A DNA stretch of 64,000 nucleotides from Ochrobactrum teleogrylli (GCF_006376685.1 NZ_VEWL01000004.1:124001-188000); one strand, 5' to 3'; positions 17,368-27,256 are shown, counted from the first letter of the stretch. Numbers and translations are program-made. The notes: generated by a model not told the origin, from the sequence alone.

Positions 17368-17922
17368 ATGGAAAGAAATGTCGCCCACGTGGCTCTGTTT
17401 GCAGCGCTGATCTGCGCACTCGGATTTCTGCCAGCCGTTACGCTCGGCTTCGGCGTGCCGATTACCGCGCAAAATCTTGGCGTCATGCTGGCCGGTGCTG
17501 TGCTGGGGCCAAAACGCGGTGTTGCCGCTGTGGCGCTGGTCATTCTTCTGGTGGCAATCGGATTGCCGGTTCTGGCGGTCGGACGCGGCGGTCTCGGCGT
17601 TTTTGCCGGCCCGACGGTCGGCTTTCTGCTCGGCTGGATACCGGCGGTTTATGTGACCGGCCTTTTCATCGAGCGTGCACCCATCACCAATCTCGGCGTG
17701 TCCACCTTTCTCGGCGCGGTGCTGGGCTGTATCGGGGTGCTCTATCTGTTCGGCGCTATCGGCATGTCGCTGATCCTTGCAAAGCCTTTTCTTGAAGCGG
17801 TCAAGCTCCTTGCCATCTTCATTCCGGGCGATCTGGTCAAGGCTGTCATCACCGGTGTTCTGGTGTCGGCACTTGCCAAAATACGACCGCAGGATATTCA
17901 TCGCGGTCAAACCATACGCTGA
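17368..17922 (+). CDS. bioY: Biotin transporter substrate-binding subunit BioY
   Basis: A 184-residue membrane protein with six hydrophobic helices. BioY family hallmarks are VPITAQNLGVMLAGAVLGPKRG in the N-terminal half, GGLGVFAGPTVGFLLGW in the middle and IFIPGDLVKAVI near the end. The ATG at 17368, ten bases after bioN, begins directly before the first helix; the longer in-frame reading overlapping bioN is unlikely. It binds biotin in the membrane and, with BioMN, makes a high-affinity importer. Confidence 0.94.
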   Translation: MERNVAHVALFAALICALGFLPAVTLGFGVPITAQNLGVMLAGAVLGPKRGVAAVALVILLVAIGLPVLAVGRGGLGVFAGPTVGFLLGWIPAVYVTGLFIERAPITNLGVSTFLGAVLGCIGVLYLFGAIGMSLILAKPFLEAVKLLAIFIPGDLVKAVITGVLVSALAKIRPQDIHRGQTIR

Positions 17923-18049
17923 AAAGCTGTGCGTTCACGGTAACTTGTATCGCGCCGCAAAGCAGATCGGTATTCCTGATGCTTTCTCCAATTGGAGAGA
18001 TTACGATAATTCTTCGTAGCGAATCGATGTCGAGCTTGGGAGACATTGC

Positions 18050-19318
18050 ATGGCAGCAGAGACCGGTGCGGCGCGTACCATTCGGACCATTGTTGAAACC
18101 ATTCAACCGCAGTTGAATGTCAAACTGTGGGACGGCACCCAGATCGGCGCTTTCGACGGGCCAACGCTGGCGATCAAGGACCCCTCGGTCGTGCGTCAGG
18201 TGGTGTTGAAGCCGAATTACGATACGCTTATCAGTCTCTGGACCTCCGGCGCGGTGGATATCGAAAACGGAACCATCTTCGATGTCGCAGAAACAAAGAT
18301 CGACGGTCATCTCAAGGAGCGCATCAAGGCGCTGCCGAAATGGCAGTTGCTGAAAGGCATTCCATCACTGCTCTTTGCCGGAAAGGCGAAGGACCAGGCG
18401 AATATCGACGGAAAGTCGCCCTTCGTCAGCGGCTCCAACAAGGAAGCGATCACCCATCACTACGATGTGTCGAACGAGTTCTATCAGTTGTTTCTTGATG
18501 AACGCATGGTCTATACCTGCGCCTATTTCACCGACTGGCAGAACAGTCTGGATCAGGCGCAGCACGACAAGCTGGACCTGATCTGCCGCAAGCTGCGCCT
18601 GAAACCGGGCGACCGCTTTCTGGATATTGGCTGCGGCTGGGGCGCGCTTTTGATCCATGCCGTTCAGAATTACGGCGTGATCGGAACCGGCGTTTCACTG
18701 TCGGAAGCACAGACGGCGCTCGCCCGACAAAGGATCAAGGCCGCCGGGCTGGAAGACAAGATCACCATCCACATCAAGTCTTATACCGAGCTTGATCAGG
18801 AGTTCGACAAGATTTCTTCCATCGGCATGTTCGAACATGTCGGCATCGCTAATTACGACACCTATTTCAACGCGGTGCGGCGTCTGCTGCGGCCCGGCGG
18901 GCTCTATATGCATCACGCCATCACCCGCCGGATGAAGAAGAACAAGAAGAGCTTCAACCGCAAAAGTGCGGAACATCTGGCGCTGGTAAAATATATCTTC
19001 CCCGGCGGCGAGCTGGACCATCTGGGCATGACCGTCGAGAATCTCGAAGGCCATGGCTTCGAGGTGCATGACGTGGAAAATCTCCGTGAGCACTATGGGC
19101 GCACCTGCCGCCTGTGGGCGGAACGGCTTCATGCCAATTTCGACAAGGCTGTCGCCGAGGTCGGTTATCCGAAGGCGCGGCTCTGGATACTTTATCTCGC
19201 GGGCTGTGCGCTGGCGTTTGAACGCGGAACAGTCCAGATCAACCAGACACTTGCCTCGAAGCGCAAACGCGGCATTTCGGCTGTGCCGCAAACCCGCGCG
19301 GATATTTATCAGAGTTAA
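18050..19318 (+). CDS. cfa: Cyclopropane-fatty-acyl-phospholipid synthase
   Basis: A 422-residue SAM-dependent methyltransferase. The N-terminal ~130 residues are the lipid-binding domain. The catalytic domain has FLDIGCGWGALLIHAV (SAM site), the SKEAITHHYDVSNEFYQLFLD substrate region, EHVGIANYDTYF and the late GRTCRLWAERLHANF. It converts unsaturated acyl chains of membrane phospholipids to cyclopropane (lactobacillic-type) chains, a late-growth and acid-stress trait. The ATG has GGGAGA upstream. It stands alone, converging with the Lrp gene. Confidence 0.95.
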   Translation: MAAETGAARTIRTIVETIQPQLNVKLWDGTQIGAFDGPTLAIKDPSVVRQVVLKPNYDTLISLWTSGAVDIENGTIFDVAETKIDGHLKERIKALPKWQLLKGIPSLLFAGKAKDQANIDGKSPFVSGSNKEAITHHYDVSNEFYQLFLDERMVYTCAYFTDWQNSLDQAQHDKLDLICRKLRLKPGDRFLDIGCGWGALLIHAVQNYGVIGTGVSLSEAQTALARQRIKAAGLEDKITIHIKSYTELDQEFDKISSIGMFEHVGIANYDTYFNAVRRLLRPGGLYMHHAITRRMKKNKKSFNRKSAEHLALVKYIFPGGELDHLGMTVENLEGHGFEVHDVENLREHYGRTCRLWAERLHANFDKAVAEVGYPKARLWILYLAGCALAFERGTVQINQTLASKRKRGISAVPQTRADIYQS

Positions 19319-19356
19319 ACAGGTGGAGCAGAAAGCCCCGCCTGCCGCCTGAAGGA

Positions 19357-19797
19357 TTATCGGACTTCGCGGTCGATATCGCGCCGCAGCACGAAGGCCG
19401 TGGTGATGTCGTCCACGATATCATGGGCGGCAACGAGATCGCGCACGCGGTTGAGGTCGTCGATTGTCGCCGCTTCCAGCTCGACAACCAGATCAAGCTG
19501 CCCGCTGACCGATGAGACGCGGCGGACTTCAGCGTGCTGCGCCAATATGTCGAGAAGCGCCAGCGCAGGCGTGCGTTTCAGGCTTACGAGCAATATGGCG
19601 CGGATGAAATTGGTATCGATCTCGCCAATATCCGCGCGATAGCCGCGAATGACGCCGCTGCGTTCCAGATTTGTGACGCGCTCGCTGGTCGCGCTGCGGG
19701 ACAAGCCGATACGACCGGCCAGCGTCTTCAGCGCGATGCGCGCTTCCTTGGACAGAATTGCCAGTATTTCGCGATCTTTCGCGTCAAGTTCCCGCAT
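19357..19797 (-). CDS. Lrp/AsnC family transcriptional regulator
   Basis: A 146-residue regulator with an N-terminal helix-turn-helix (LAGRIGLSRSATSERVTNLERSG) and a C-terminal RAM ligand domain (AILLVSLKRTPALALLDIL; VVELEAATIDDLNRVRDLV). The ATG at 19797 has AGGG at good spacing; the in-frame ATG at 19824 lies inside the operator repeats and is less likely. It is divergent from the kinase/M23/aminotransferase fusion gene. The repeats between them recur upstream of the amino acid ABC operon, so it probably senses the imported amino acid and controls both units. Ligand unknown. Confidence 0.93.
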   Translation of the reverse strand: MRELDAKDREILAILSKEARIALKTLAGRIGLSRSATSERVTNLERSGVIRGYRADIGEIDTNFIRAILLVSLKRTPALALLDILAQHAEVRRVSSVSGQLDLVVELEAATIDDLNRVRDLVAAHDIVDDITTAFVLRRDIDREVR

Positions 19798-19816
19798 CGT
19801 TACCCTATACGCATGA

Positions 19817-19864
19817 CCGGACATATGCCGGTCTATTCCGACAAAGTGCCGGTTCTTCCGACAG
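19817..19864. promoter_or_regulatory. Tandem operator repeats between the Lrp gene and the fusion gene
   Basis: Alternating boxes read TGCCGG-N6-CCGACA (19826-19843) and TGCCGG-N5-CCGACA (19847-19863), with CCGG just before the first. The boxes repeat at about 21 bases, two helical turns, as expected for an Lrp-type oligomer. The same TGCCGG-N6-CCGRCA arrangement is found at 23090-23107 upstream of the ABC operon. Function as the Lrp operator is inference. Confidence 0.65.
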
Positions 19865-19936
19865 GATACTTGATGCCCGAAAACGCATTGCGTGCCAAGC
19901 TTCTGATAAGAAATCTAAACTGGAAACGCACTATCC

Positions 19937-22900
19937 ATGACCGATCTGTCCCATCCGAACCCGCAGTTTTCCGCAGCCGATGCCGAGAAGCTGGCCATTG
20001 AAGTCTTTGGTGTCACTGCCACGGCATCGCCGCTCGACAGCGAACGCGATCGCAATTTTCGTCTGGAGACCGGAACGGATGCCGACTGGATTTTAAAAAT
20101 CGTCAATGCCAGCGAGCCGCAGGTCGAAAGCGAATTCCAGACCGCGCTTCTGCAGCATCTGGCCAGTGCCGATGCGAAGCTCGCGGTTCCGCATCTGAAG
20201 CCAAGCCTTTCGGGCGATGTGCTTGCATCGGCTGTGGCGGGCGGTGGCGAGCGCCATGCCATGCGGCTGGTGGGCTGGCTTCCGGGTGTTCCCCTCGCGG
20301 AAGTCAAACGCACGTTTGGGCTGATGCGCAATCTCGGTCGCGCGCTGGGCGAACTGGACCATGCCTTGCAGGGCTTCATCCATCCGGGCGCTGTGCGCGA
20401 TCTGGATTGGGATTTGCGCCATGCGGCCCGTGCGCGCACGCGCCTGCATTTCGTCGGCGATGCCGACAGACGCGCGCTGCTTGAGCGCTTCATTGTGCGT
20501 TTTGAAAATCACGTCGCGCCGAAACTGTCGCGCCTGCGTGCACAGGTCATCCACAATGATGCGAATGACTGGAATGTACTGGTCAGCAAGAGCGACCATG
20601 AACAGATTGCCGGATTGATCGATTTCGGCGATGCCGTTCACACGGTTCTGATTGCCGAAGTCGCCATTGCCTGCGCCTATTCCATTCTCGACATGGAAGA
20701 TCCAATTGGTGCGGCAGCGGCACTGGCCGCCGGATTCCACGAAAAATACCCGCTCAAGGCGGAAGAAATCGACGTTCTGTTCGATCTCATCGCCATGCGT
20801 CTTGTCACCAGCGTGACCTTCTCTGCTTCGCGCCACGACAAGACGGACGACAATCCATATCTGGCGATCAGCGAGGCTCCGGCCTGGCGTCTTCTGGAAA
20901 AGATGGACGCGATGAACCCGCGTTTTGCGACCGCTATTCTGCGCAAGGCCTGCGGCTTCGACGCTATCGAGGGTGCAGGCGCGGTTCGCAAATGGATTGC
21001 GGATAACAGCAAGACCTTTGCGCCGATTGTGCATCCGGCACCGGCGACCATGACCAAGGCGCTGGTGCCATATGGCGATGAAACGCATGTCATGACGGTT
21101 GCCTCCGCCGAACAGCGCGCCAGGGAAGCGACGGAATGGTGGGATAATTTCTGCACTGACAACAACGTTCAGCTCGGTATCGGCCCCTGGGGCGAAAAGC
21201 GCACTGTCTATACCGACACCGCGTTTGAATCGCGCTTCATCGAAGGGCAGCGCCGCATCCACCATTTGGGCGTCGATCTGTTCATGCCTGCCGGAACGCC
21301 GCTTTACACGCCGCTGGCCGCAACGGTCGTCAGCGTTGAAATCGAACGCGAACCGCTCGGCTATGGCGGTCTCGTCAAGCTTGAGCATCGCCCGGAAGGC
21401 TGCCCGCCTTTTGTAACCCTGTGGGGGCATATGGCACATGAGGCGCTCGGTCGTCTCAAGCCGGGCGAGAGGCTGGAAGCTGGCGATCTCGTCGGCCATA
21501 TGGGCGATATTCACGAAAATGGCGGATGGACCCCGCATCTGCATTTCGAAATGACGACGGATATCAATCTGTCGGCAACCGAAATTCTGGGCGTCGGCGA
21601 AGCGGCCTATCTCGACGTCTGGGCCGATGTTTTCCCGGATGTGGCGGGGCTGGCGGGCATTCCGCCGGAGACCTTCCATCAGGATGGACGCACCCGCGCA
21701 GAAATCATCGCGAAGCGCAAGGAAATCCTGCTTCCGAACCTGTCGATTTCCTATTCCGAGCCGATCAAGTTCGTGCGCGGCGAGGGGACGTGGCTGATCG
21801 ACAATTACGGTCGCGCCTATCTCGATTGCTTCAACAATGTTTGCCATCTGGGGCACGCCCATCCGGAAGTGGTGGAAGCCATCGCCCGTCAGGCGGCGCT
21901 GCTCAATACCAACACCCGCTATCTGCACGACAACATCGTGGCCTATGCCGAACGGCTGACGGCAACCTTGCCGGAAGGACTGACGGTCGCGTCCTTCGCC
22001 TGCTCGGGCAGCGAAGCAAACAGCCTGATGCTGCGCATGGCACGCAATCATACGGGCCGCAAGGAAGCCATCGTTCTCGACTGGGCCTATCACGGCACCA
22101 CGCAGGAGCTGATCGATCTCAGCCCCTACAAATACAAGCGGAAGGGCGGTGAAGGGCGACCGGATCACGTCTATGAGGCGGTCATTCCCGACAGCTACCA
22201 CGCCCCGGAAGACTGGCCGCTGGAGGAACATGGCAAGCGCTTTGCCGAGAGCATTGCCGAACAGATCGACACCATGCGCAAGCAGGGTCGTGCGCCGGCT
22301 ATGTTCTTTGCGGAATCGATTCCAAGTGTCGCCGGTCAGGTATTCCTGCCAGAAGGCTACCTCAGGGAAGTCTACGCTATGGTTCGTGCCGAAGGCGGAC
22401 TTTGCGTTGCCGACGAAGTGCAGGTCGGTTTCGGTCGCGTCGGCAGCCATTGGTGGGCGTTTGAAATGCAGGATGTGGTGCCGGATATCGTCACCATGGG
22501 CAAGCCGATTGGTAATGGCCATCCCATGTCGGCTGTGGTGACCACCCGTGAAGTTGCAGACAGCTTCAATAACGGCATGGAATATTTCAACACCTTCGGC
22601 GGCAATCCGGTGTCCTGTGCCGCTGGTCTTGCAGTCATCGACGTGATCGAACGCGACAAGCTGCGCGAGAATGCGCTGACTGTCGGAAACTATCTCATCA
22701 ACGGTTTCCGTAAGATGCAGCAGCGCTTCGATATTATCGGCGATGTTCGCGGTCAGGGACTGTTCCTCGGTATCGAGCTTGTCACGGATCGCAAGACCAA
22801 GGCGCCAGCAACGGCGCTGGCCCGCAAGATCAATGACGGCGCGCGCGAACGCGGCATCCTGATGGGGACTGAGGGTCCGCATGACAACGTGTTGAAGATG

Positions 22901-22984
22901 CGCCCGTCCATGGTGTTCAGCCGCGCCAATGCAGATCATTTGCTCAGCGTTCTGGCCGACAGTTTCGAGGCTGCGTTGAAGTAA
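19937..22984 (+). CDS. Tripartite fusion: APH-type kinase, M23 peptidase-like domain, class III aminotransferase
   Basis: A 1015-residue protein with three domains and no signal peptide. Residues ~1-350 are an aminoglycoside phosphotransferase-type small-molecule kinase, with catalytic loop [11 protein letters not shown] and metal motif LIDFGDAVH. Residues ~430-590 are a LytM/M23-like domain with HHLGVD and HLHFE, keeping the zinc-site pattern. Residues ~600-1015 are a class III PLP enzyme with [25 protein letters not shown] and the PLP lysine in [11 protein letters not shown]. Kinase and PLP parts resemble the animal hydroxylysine kinase and phosphohydroxylysine/phosphoethanolamine phospho-lyase pair, suggesting phosphorylate-then-eliminate catabolism of a hydroxy amino acid or amino alcohol. 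The role of the middle domain in a cytoplasmic protein is unclear. An amino acid importer follows on the same strand. Confidence 0.9.
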   Translation: MTDLSHPNPQFSAADAEKLAIEVFGVTATASPLDSERDRNFRLETGTDADWILKIVNASEPQVESEFQTALLQHLASADAKLAVPHLKPSLSGDVLASAVAGGGERHAMRLVGWLPGVPLAEVKRTFGLMRNLGRALGELDHALQGFIHPGAVRDLDWDLRHAARARTRLHFVGDADRRALLERFIVRFENHVAPKLSRLRAQVIHNDANDWNVLVSKSDHEQIAGLIDFGDAVHTVLIAEVAIACAYSILDMEDPIGAAAALAAGFHEKYPLKAEEIDVLFDLIAMRLVTSVTFSASRHDKTDDNPYLAISEAPAWRLLEKMDAMNPRFATAILRKACGFDAIEGAGAVRKWIADNSKTFAPIVHPAPATMTKALVPYGDETHVMTVASAEQRAREATEWWDNFCTDNNVQLGIGPWGEKRTVYTDTAFESRFIEGQRRIHHLGVDLFMPAGTPLYTPLAATVVSVEIEREPLGYGGLVKLEHRPEGCPPFVTLWGHMAHEALGRLKPGERLEAGDLVGHMGDIHENGGWTPHLHFEMTTDINLSATEILGVGEAAYLDVWADVFPDVAGLAGIPPETFHQDGRTRAEIIAKRKEILLPNLSISYSEPIKFVRGEGTWLIDNYGRAYLDCFNNVCHLGHAHPEVVEAIARQAALLNTNTRYLHDNIVAYAERLTATLPEGLTVASFACSGSEANSLMLRMARNHTGRKEAIVLDWAYHGTTQELIDLSPYKYKRKGGEGRPDHVYEAVIPDSYHAPEDWPLEEHGKRFAESIAEQIDTMRKQGRAPAMFFAESIPSVAGQVFLPEGYLREVYAMVRAEGGLCVADEVQVGFGRVGSHWWAFEMQDVVPDIVTMGKPIGNGHPMSAVVTTREVADSFNNGMEYFNTFGGNPVSCAAGLAVIDVIERDKLRENALTVGNYLINGFRKMQQRFDIIGDVRGQGLFLGIELVTDRKTKAPATALARKINDGARERGILMGTEGPHDNVLKMRPSMVFSRANADHLLSVLADSFEAALK

Positions 22985-23010
22985 AGCCTCCAACATCAGG
23001 GCCGATTTTC

Positions 23011-23058
23011 AAGGCCGCATTCCGATCCGGTTCGCCGGGTGGGAGTGCGGCCTTTTCT
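23011..23058 (+). terminator. Terminator after the fusion gene
   Basis: AAGGCCGCATTCC pairs with GGGAGTGCGGCCTT (one mismatch zone), leaving a loop of about 14 bases, followed by TTCTTTT. It lies 27 bases after the stop and separates the fusion gene from the ABC operon. Confidence 0.8.
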
Positions 23059-23080
23059 TTTAAAATCGCGCCCTCGTCCG

Positions 23081-23116
23081 CCGACAATATGCCGGTCATT
23101 TCCGGCAATGTGTCGG
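23081..23116. promoter_or_regulatory. 36-base palindromic operator upstream of the amino acid ABC operon
   Basis: CCGACA (23081), TGCCGG (23090), CCGGCA (23102) and TGTCGG (23111) form a nested palindrome centred on TCATTT, with only three mismatched pairs. The inner TGCCGG-N6-CCGGCA is perfect and matches boxes in the Lrp/fusion intergenic region at 19826-19863. It lies 119 bases before the binding-protein start. Binding by the Lrp protein at 19357 is inference. Confidence 0.7.
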
Positions 23117-23234
23117 GCTGGCAGTCATATTGCAGGATGCTTGGAAACAAGGCCTGTGCCAAGCTCTGTCGATGAAGGTTGATGGCAAACCATAAGCCTA
23201 ACAATAAGACCAATCCAGAGGAAACACCAAAGCC

Positions 23235-24020
23235 ATGAATAGCAAGCTCAAGACCATGTTTGCGGCTGCAGCCGTAGCACTCGCCGCCGCCTTTTCCGCC
23301 ATGCCAGCGCATGCGGATGAGCTGGAAAAGCTCAAGGAAACCGGTGAGTTACGCGTCGCCATGAGTGGCGCCTATCCTCCGTTCAGCTTCACCAATGCCG
23401 ATAATCAGGTGGTAGGCTTCGATGCTTCGATCGGAACGGAAATCGCCAATCGTCTGGGCGTGAAGGTCAAGCTCGTGACCACGCCATTTGACGGTATCAT
23501 TGCAGGTCTTCTGGCCAAGAAATACGATGCTGTTGTCGCCTCCATGACCATCACCCCAGAGCGTGAAAAGGCCGTCGATTTTGTGGGACCCTACTACCAT
23601 GCGGGCCGCACGGTTGTGGTCAAGGAAGACGCCCCCATCCAGAAACTGGAAGACCTCAATGGCAAGACCGTGGGTGTGACCATGGGTGATGCCCATGAGA
23701 AGTGGGCCAAGGCACAGGGCGACCTCAATGTTCGCACCTATAAGGGCCTGCCGGAAATGTTGATTGATCTTGATGCAGGCCGCATCGATGCTCTTGTCAT
23801 GGACAGTATTCCGGTGAAGATCGCGGTGAAGGAAACCGGCCAGAAGGTTCGCATTCTCGATACGCCGAATATCGAAGGCGGTCGTGAGGCGCTCGGCATT
23901 GCCATTCGCAAGAACAATCCGGAACTCAAGGCTGCCATGCAGAAGGCACTCGACGACATGCTCGCCGATGGCGGCTACGAGAAGATCTCGATGCAGTGGA
24001 TCGGTAGCGATATTCGCTAA
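23235..24020 (+). CDS. Polar/cationic amino acid ABC transporter binding protein
   Basis: A 261-residue exported solute-binding protein of family 3. A signal peptide of about 27 residues ends at AHA-DE. The mature part opens ETGELRVAMSGAYPPFSF and contains the family signature GFDASIGTEIANRLG and the EGGREALGIAIRKNNPEL hinge. It delivers an amino acid to the permeases encoded next. It is clearly paralogous to the binding protein at 41657. A lysine, hydroxylysine or related ligand would fit the neighbouring fusion enzyme, but the specificity is not readable. Confidence 0.93.
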   Translation: MNSKLKTMFAAAAVALAAAFSAMPAHADELEKLKETGELRVAMSGAYPPFSFTNADNQVVGFDASIGTEIANRLGVKVKLVTTPFDGIIAGLLAKKYDAVVASMTITPEREKAVDFVGPYYHAGRTVVVKEDAPIQKLEDLNGKTVGVTMGDAHEKWAKAQGDLNVRTYKGLPEMLIDLDAGRIDALVMDSIPVKIAVKETGQKVRILDTPNIEGGREALGIAIRKNNPELKAAMQKALDDMLADGGYEKISMQWIGSDIR

Positions 24021-24033
24021 GCTGGCTTTTAAT

Positions 24034-24056
24034 CCGGCCCGGTTTATCCGGGCCGG
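24034..24056 (+). other. Intercistronic hairpin after the binding-protein gene
   Basis: CCGGCCCGG and CCGGGCCGG make a perfect 9-bp GC-rich stem with a 5-base loop, 14 bases after the binding-protein stop and 27 before the permease start. Without a T-run it probably protects or partly terminates the upstream message. Confidence 0.6.
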
Positions 24057-24082
24057 TACATGCGATCTTCCGGAGTAGTTCT

Positions 24083-24730
24083 ATGGATCTTGCGTTAATG
24101 CGGCACGTCCTCCCGTTTTTTCTGGAGGCGGCATGGGTAACTGTGCAGATTTCCGTGCTTGCTCTTGTGTTGGGATTCGTCATTGCGGGCATTCTGGTCG
24201 TCGGACGCCTTTCTAACAGCTTTGTTCTGCGTTTTTTGTCCGGCGCCTATGTCAGCATTTTTCGTGGAACGCCCTGCCTCGTGCAGCTGTTCGTGCTTTA
24301 TTTCGGTGGCCCGCAGATCGGGCTCGAACTGGAGCCCTATGCGGCCGGTGTGATCGGTCTGGGGCTCAATATCGGCGCTTACATGGCCGAGTCTATTCGC
24401 GGCGCAATTGCAAGCGTGGATCGGGGCCAGGACGAGGCAGCCCGCTCGATCGGGTTTGGCCGCGGCCAGACGCTGCGCCTCATCATTCTGCCACAGGCCG
24501 CACGCCTGATGATCCGCCCGCTCGGTGTGAATGCGGTTGCTCTGGTCAAGGGTTCGGCGCTGGTATCGACCATTTCCGTGGTTGAACTCACCTATACGGC
24601 GCAACGCTTCATCAGCTCGACCTACAAGCCATTCGAGATTTTCGCAGTTGCTGCGGTCATTTACATGCTCATCGTCTATGTGGTGGCGTCGCTTGTCGAT
24701 CTGCTCGACAAGCGCTTCGCTGCACGCTGA
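24083..24730 (+). CDS. Amino acid ABC transporter permease
   Basis: A 215-residue HisM/GlnP-type inner-membrane permease with about five helices and the conserved cytoplasmic loop DEAARSIGFGRGQTLRLIILPQA (EAA motif). The N-terminal WVTVQISVLALVLG and SIFRGTPCLVQLFVLYFGGP segments are typical. The ATG is preceded by GGAG. It is a close paralogue of the permease at 40820. Confidence 0.93.
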   Translation: MDLALMRHVLPFFLEAAWVTVQISVLALVLGFVIAGILVVGRLSNSFVLRFLSGAYVSIFRGTPCLVQLFVLYFGGPQIGLELEPYAAGVIGLGLNIGAYMAESIRGAIASVDRGQDEAARSIGFGRGQTLRLIILPQAARLMIRPLGVNAVALVKGSALVSTISVVELTYTAQRFISSTYKPFEIFAVAAVIYMLIVYVVASLVDLLDKRFAAR

Positions 24731-24741
24731 GGGAGGACGCA

Positions 24742-25401
24742 ATGCCAGTTCTCGATTTTAGTATCGTCGCTCCCTATACCGATCTGCTCTTGACCGGATT
24801 GTGGTGGACCATCGTTCTTGCGGTCGCATCCAGCGCGCTGAGCTTCATCCTCGGCATCGTCTTTGCGCTGGTTGTGCTTTATGCACCGGCTTTGTTCGCC
24901 TATCCGGTCCGCTTCTTCATGTGGCTCTTCATGGGAACGCCGCTGCTTTTGCAGCTCTATCTCATCTATTACGGTCTGGTGCAGATCGGGATCGACATTC
25001 CGGCCCTGTTTGCGGGCATTCTCGGATTGAGCCTGCATTTCGCGGTCTATAATGCGGATGTGTTCCGGGCGGGTATCGTCTCGGTCGATCCGGGGCAGAC
25101 GGAAGGTGCGCGATCCATCGGGCTAAGCCAGGGGCAGACGCTGCGCTATGTCATCATCCCGCAGGCCATCCGCAACACCATCCCGCCCATCGGAAACAAT
25201 ATGATCGTGCTGTTGAAAGATACGTCGCTGGTGTCGATCATCGGCATCGCCGAACTGGTTCACAGCGCGCAGATCGCCATCAGTGAAACCTATAGTCCGT
25301 TTGAGTTCTATCTGACTGCCGCCGCACTTTATTACGTGGTCAACCTCATCATGGAAGCGGGCCTGCGGCATATCGAAAGAAAAGTGGAGGTTACGCGATG
25401 A
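24742..25401 (+). CDS. Amino acid ABC transporter permease
   Basis: A 219-residue HisQ/GlnP-type permease, partner of the preceding gene. The EAA loop reads [23 protein letters not shown] and the N-terminal stretch [15 protein letters not shown] is conserved. It lies 11 bases after its partner with GGGAGG upstream and overlaps the ATPase gene by four bases. It is paralogous to the permease at 40167. Confidence 0.93.
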   Translation: MPVLDFSIVAPYTDLLLTGLWWTIVLAVASSALSFILGIVFALVVLYAPALFAYPVRFFMWLFMGTPLLLQLYLIYYGLVQIGIDIPALFAGILGLSLHFAVYNADVFRAGIVSVDPGQTEGARSIGLSQGQTLRYVIIPQAIRNTIPPIGNNMIVLLKDTSLVSIIGIAELVHSAQIAISETYSPFEFYLTAAALYYVVNLIMEAGLRHIERKVEVTR

Positions 25402-26162
25402 GCGCCTTGAAGCCTATGGTTGAAGTGAAAGGCGCCCGCAAAGCCTATGGTGCGCTGGAGGTTCTGAAAGGGATCGATCTTTCTGTATCGCGTGGCCAGA
25501 TCATCGCGATCATCGGCCCGAGTGGTTCGGGCAAGAGCACATTGCTGCGCTCTATCAATCATCTGGAGACGCTGAATGGCGGCGAAGTCTGGCTCGACGG
25601 GTTGCAGGTCAACCAGCCGCTGAGTGGGCAGGCTTTTGAAAAGCACATCAACGCGGTGCGCCAGCAGATGGGCATGGTGTTTCAGCACTTTAATCTGTTT
25701 CCGCATCTCACCGTGCTGGAAAACATCACGCTGGGACCGACAAAGCTGAAGGGCATGTCAAAATCGGCGGCCCGCGAACTGGCGCTGGAACTGCTCAACA
25801 AGGTGGGGCTCGCCAGCAAGGTGGACGTCTACCCGTCGCGCCTTTCCGGCGGCCAGAAACAGCGCGTTGCCATTGCCCGCGCGCTTGCCATGCAGCCGAA
25901 GGTGATGCTGTTCGACGAGGCGACCTCGGCGCTCGATCCGGAACTGGTCGATGAAGTGAATGCGGTCATGAAGCAGCTTGCTGCTGAGCATATGACGATG
26001 CTGATTGTCACGCATGAAATGCGCTTTGCCGGTGAGGTTGCCGACAGGATCATCTTCATGGACGGCGGCGTTGTGGTTGAAGAAGGCGCGCCCGCAGACG
26101 TGTTGCGCAACCCGCAGCAGGACCGGACGCGGGCCTTCCTGAAAAATTATATCGCTTCTTAA
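25398..26162 (+). CDS. Amino acid ABC transporter ATPase
   Basis: A 254-residue GlnQ/HisP-type ATPase: Walker [20 protein letters not shown]-loop [17 protein letters not shown], signature [15 protein letters not shown], Walker [16 protein letters not shown] and switch VTHEM. It ends the operon and is followed by a strong terminator at 26181. It is highly similar in order and motifs to the ATPase at 39406. Confidence 0.95.
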   Translation: MSALKPMVEVKGARKAYGALEVLKGIDLSVSRGQIIAIIGPSGSGKSTLLRSINHLETLNGGEVWLDGLQVNQPLSGQAFEKHINAVRQQMGMVFQHFNLFPHLTVLENITLGPTKLKGMSKSAARELALELLNKVGLASKVDVYPSRLSGGQKQRVAIARALAMQPKVMLFDEATSALDPELVDEVNAVMKQLAAEHMTMLIVTHEMRFAGEVADRIIFMDGGVVVEEGAPADVLRNPQQDRTRAFLKNYIAS

Positions 26163-26180
26163 GCGTCACCTCGAAATGAA

Positions 26181-26213
26181 AGCCCCCGGACCAACCAAGT
26201 CCGGGGGCTTTTT
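26181..26213. terminator. Rho-independent terminator of the amino acid ABC operon
   Basis: AGCCCCCGGAC pairs with GTCCGGGGGCT (11 bp) around a 7-base loop, followed by TTTTT on the plus strand. It also lies just beyond the end of the convergent TerC-family gene. Confidence 0.9.
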
Positions 26214-26236
26214 CTTGAGGAAAGCAGGGCTTGCGA

Positions 26237-27256
26237 TCAGCCTTCCTTATGCTGTTGCGCGGCCAGTTCCTCGACGCTCATATCCGGCTCGTTGCGGGTC
26301 TTGTAGAGCGAGTAGAGCACACCGCTTGCGAGAATGCCGAGCGTTACCACCAGCGACAGCAGTGTGTTGATATGAACACCCAGCGGCACGAGGAAAATCT
26401 TGATACCGATCAGCACCAGAATGATCGCCAGCGATACCTGAAGATAGCGGAAGCGGTTCATGGCGGCGGCGAGTGCGAAATAGAGCGCACGCAGGCCGAG
26501 GACGGCGAAGATGTTCGAGGTGTAGACGATAAATGTATCCTGCGTGACGGCAAACACGGCAGGGACGGAGTCGACGGCAAAGATCAGGTCGACGGTTTCA
26601 ACCATGATCAGCGCGACTGCAAGCGGCGTTAGCCAGGTGACGAGCTTGCCGGTTTTCGGGTGTGGCTTCTTGACGGTGAAATGGCGCCCGTGCACCTCGC
26701 TGGTGATATTGAAGCGCTTGCGCAGGAACCGGAAAACCGCATTCTGCTCGATATCGGGCGTTTCATCCTGATGGCGGAACATCTTGAAGCCGGTGAAGAC
26801 GAGGAAGGCGCCGAACAGGAACAGGATCCAGTTGAACTCATGCACCAATGCCGCGCCCAGCCCGATCAGAACCGCGCGGAAGGCGATGACGCCCAGAATA
26901 CCCCAGAACAGCACGCGGTGCTGGTAAAGGCGGGGGATGGCGAGAAAGCCGAAAATCGTTGCGATGACGAACATATTGTCCATCGCAAGGCTCTGCTCGA
27001 TCAGATAGCCGGTATAGAATTCGAGGCCCGCCTGCGCGCCGCGTTCCCACCAGACCCAGCCGCCGAAAGTCAATGCGATGACGACATAGAAGCCGTAAAG
27101 GAGCAGGCTCTCCTTGGCTCCGATTTCATGTTCGTCGCGATGCAGAATACCAAGATCAAATACCAGCAAACCCACGACGATCGTGATGAATGCCGCCCAG
27201 AAGTATACAGGTGTGCCGAGAAAATCGCCCGAAAGGGCTAAAATAAGCGAATCCAT
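26237..27256 (-). CDS. TerC family integral membrane protein
   Basis: A 339-residue membrane protein with about eight to nine helices. It has the TerC pattern: VVGLLVFDLGILHRDE near residue 25, SLAMDNMFVIATIFGFLAIP near residue 100 and VETVDLIFAVDSVPAVFAVT near residue 215, where the conserved acidic residues sit inside helices. TerC-family proteins take part in metal (often manganese) handling of exported proteins or in tellurite resistance. The ATG at 27256 begins directly before the first helix; the longer reading from 27349 adds a polar segment of poor quality. It appears to be a single-gene unit. Confidence 0.92.
   Translation of the reverse strand: MDSLILALSGDFLGTPVYFWAAFITIVVGLLVFDLGILHRDEHEIGAKESLLLYGFYVVIALTFGGWVWWERGAQAGLEFYTGYLIEQSLAMDNMFVIATIFGFLAIPRLYQHRVLFWGILGVIAFRAVLIGLGAALVHEFNWILFLFGAFLVFTGFKMFRHQDETPDIEQNAVFRFLRKRFNITSEVHGRHFTVKKPHPKTGKLVTWLTPLAVALIMVETVDLIFAVDSVPAVFAVTQDTFIVYTSNIFAVLGLRALYFALAAAMNRFRYLQVSLAIILVLIGIKIFLVPLGVHINTLLSLVVTLGILASGVLYSLYKTRNEPDMSVEELAAQQHKEG

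Noticed and set aside
20093..22996. A 967-codon open frame on the minus strand opposite the tripartite fusion gene
   Set aside because: It is the mirror of the real gene, caused by GC-rich codon bias. It has no domain motifs, while the plus strand shows three intact domains.
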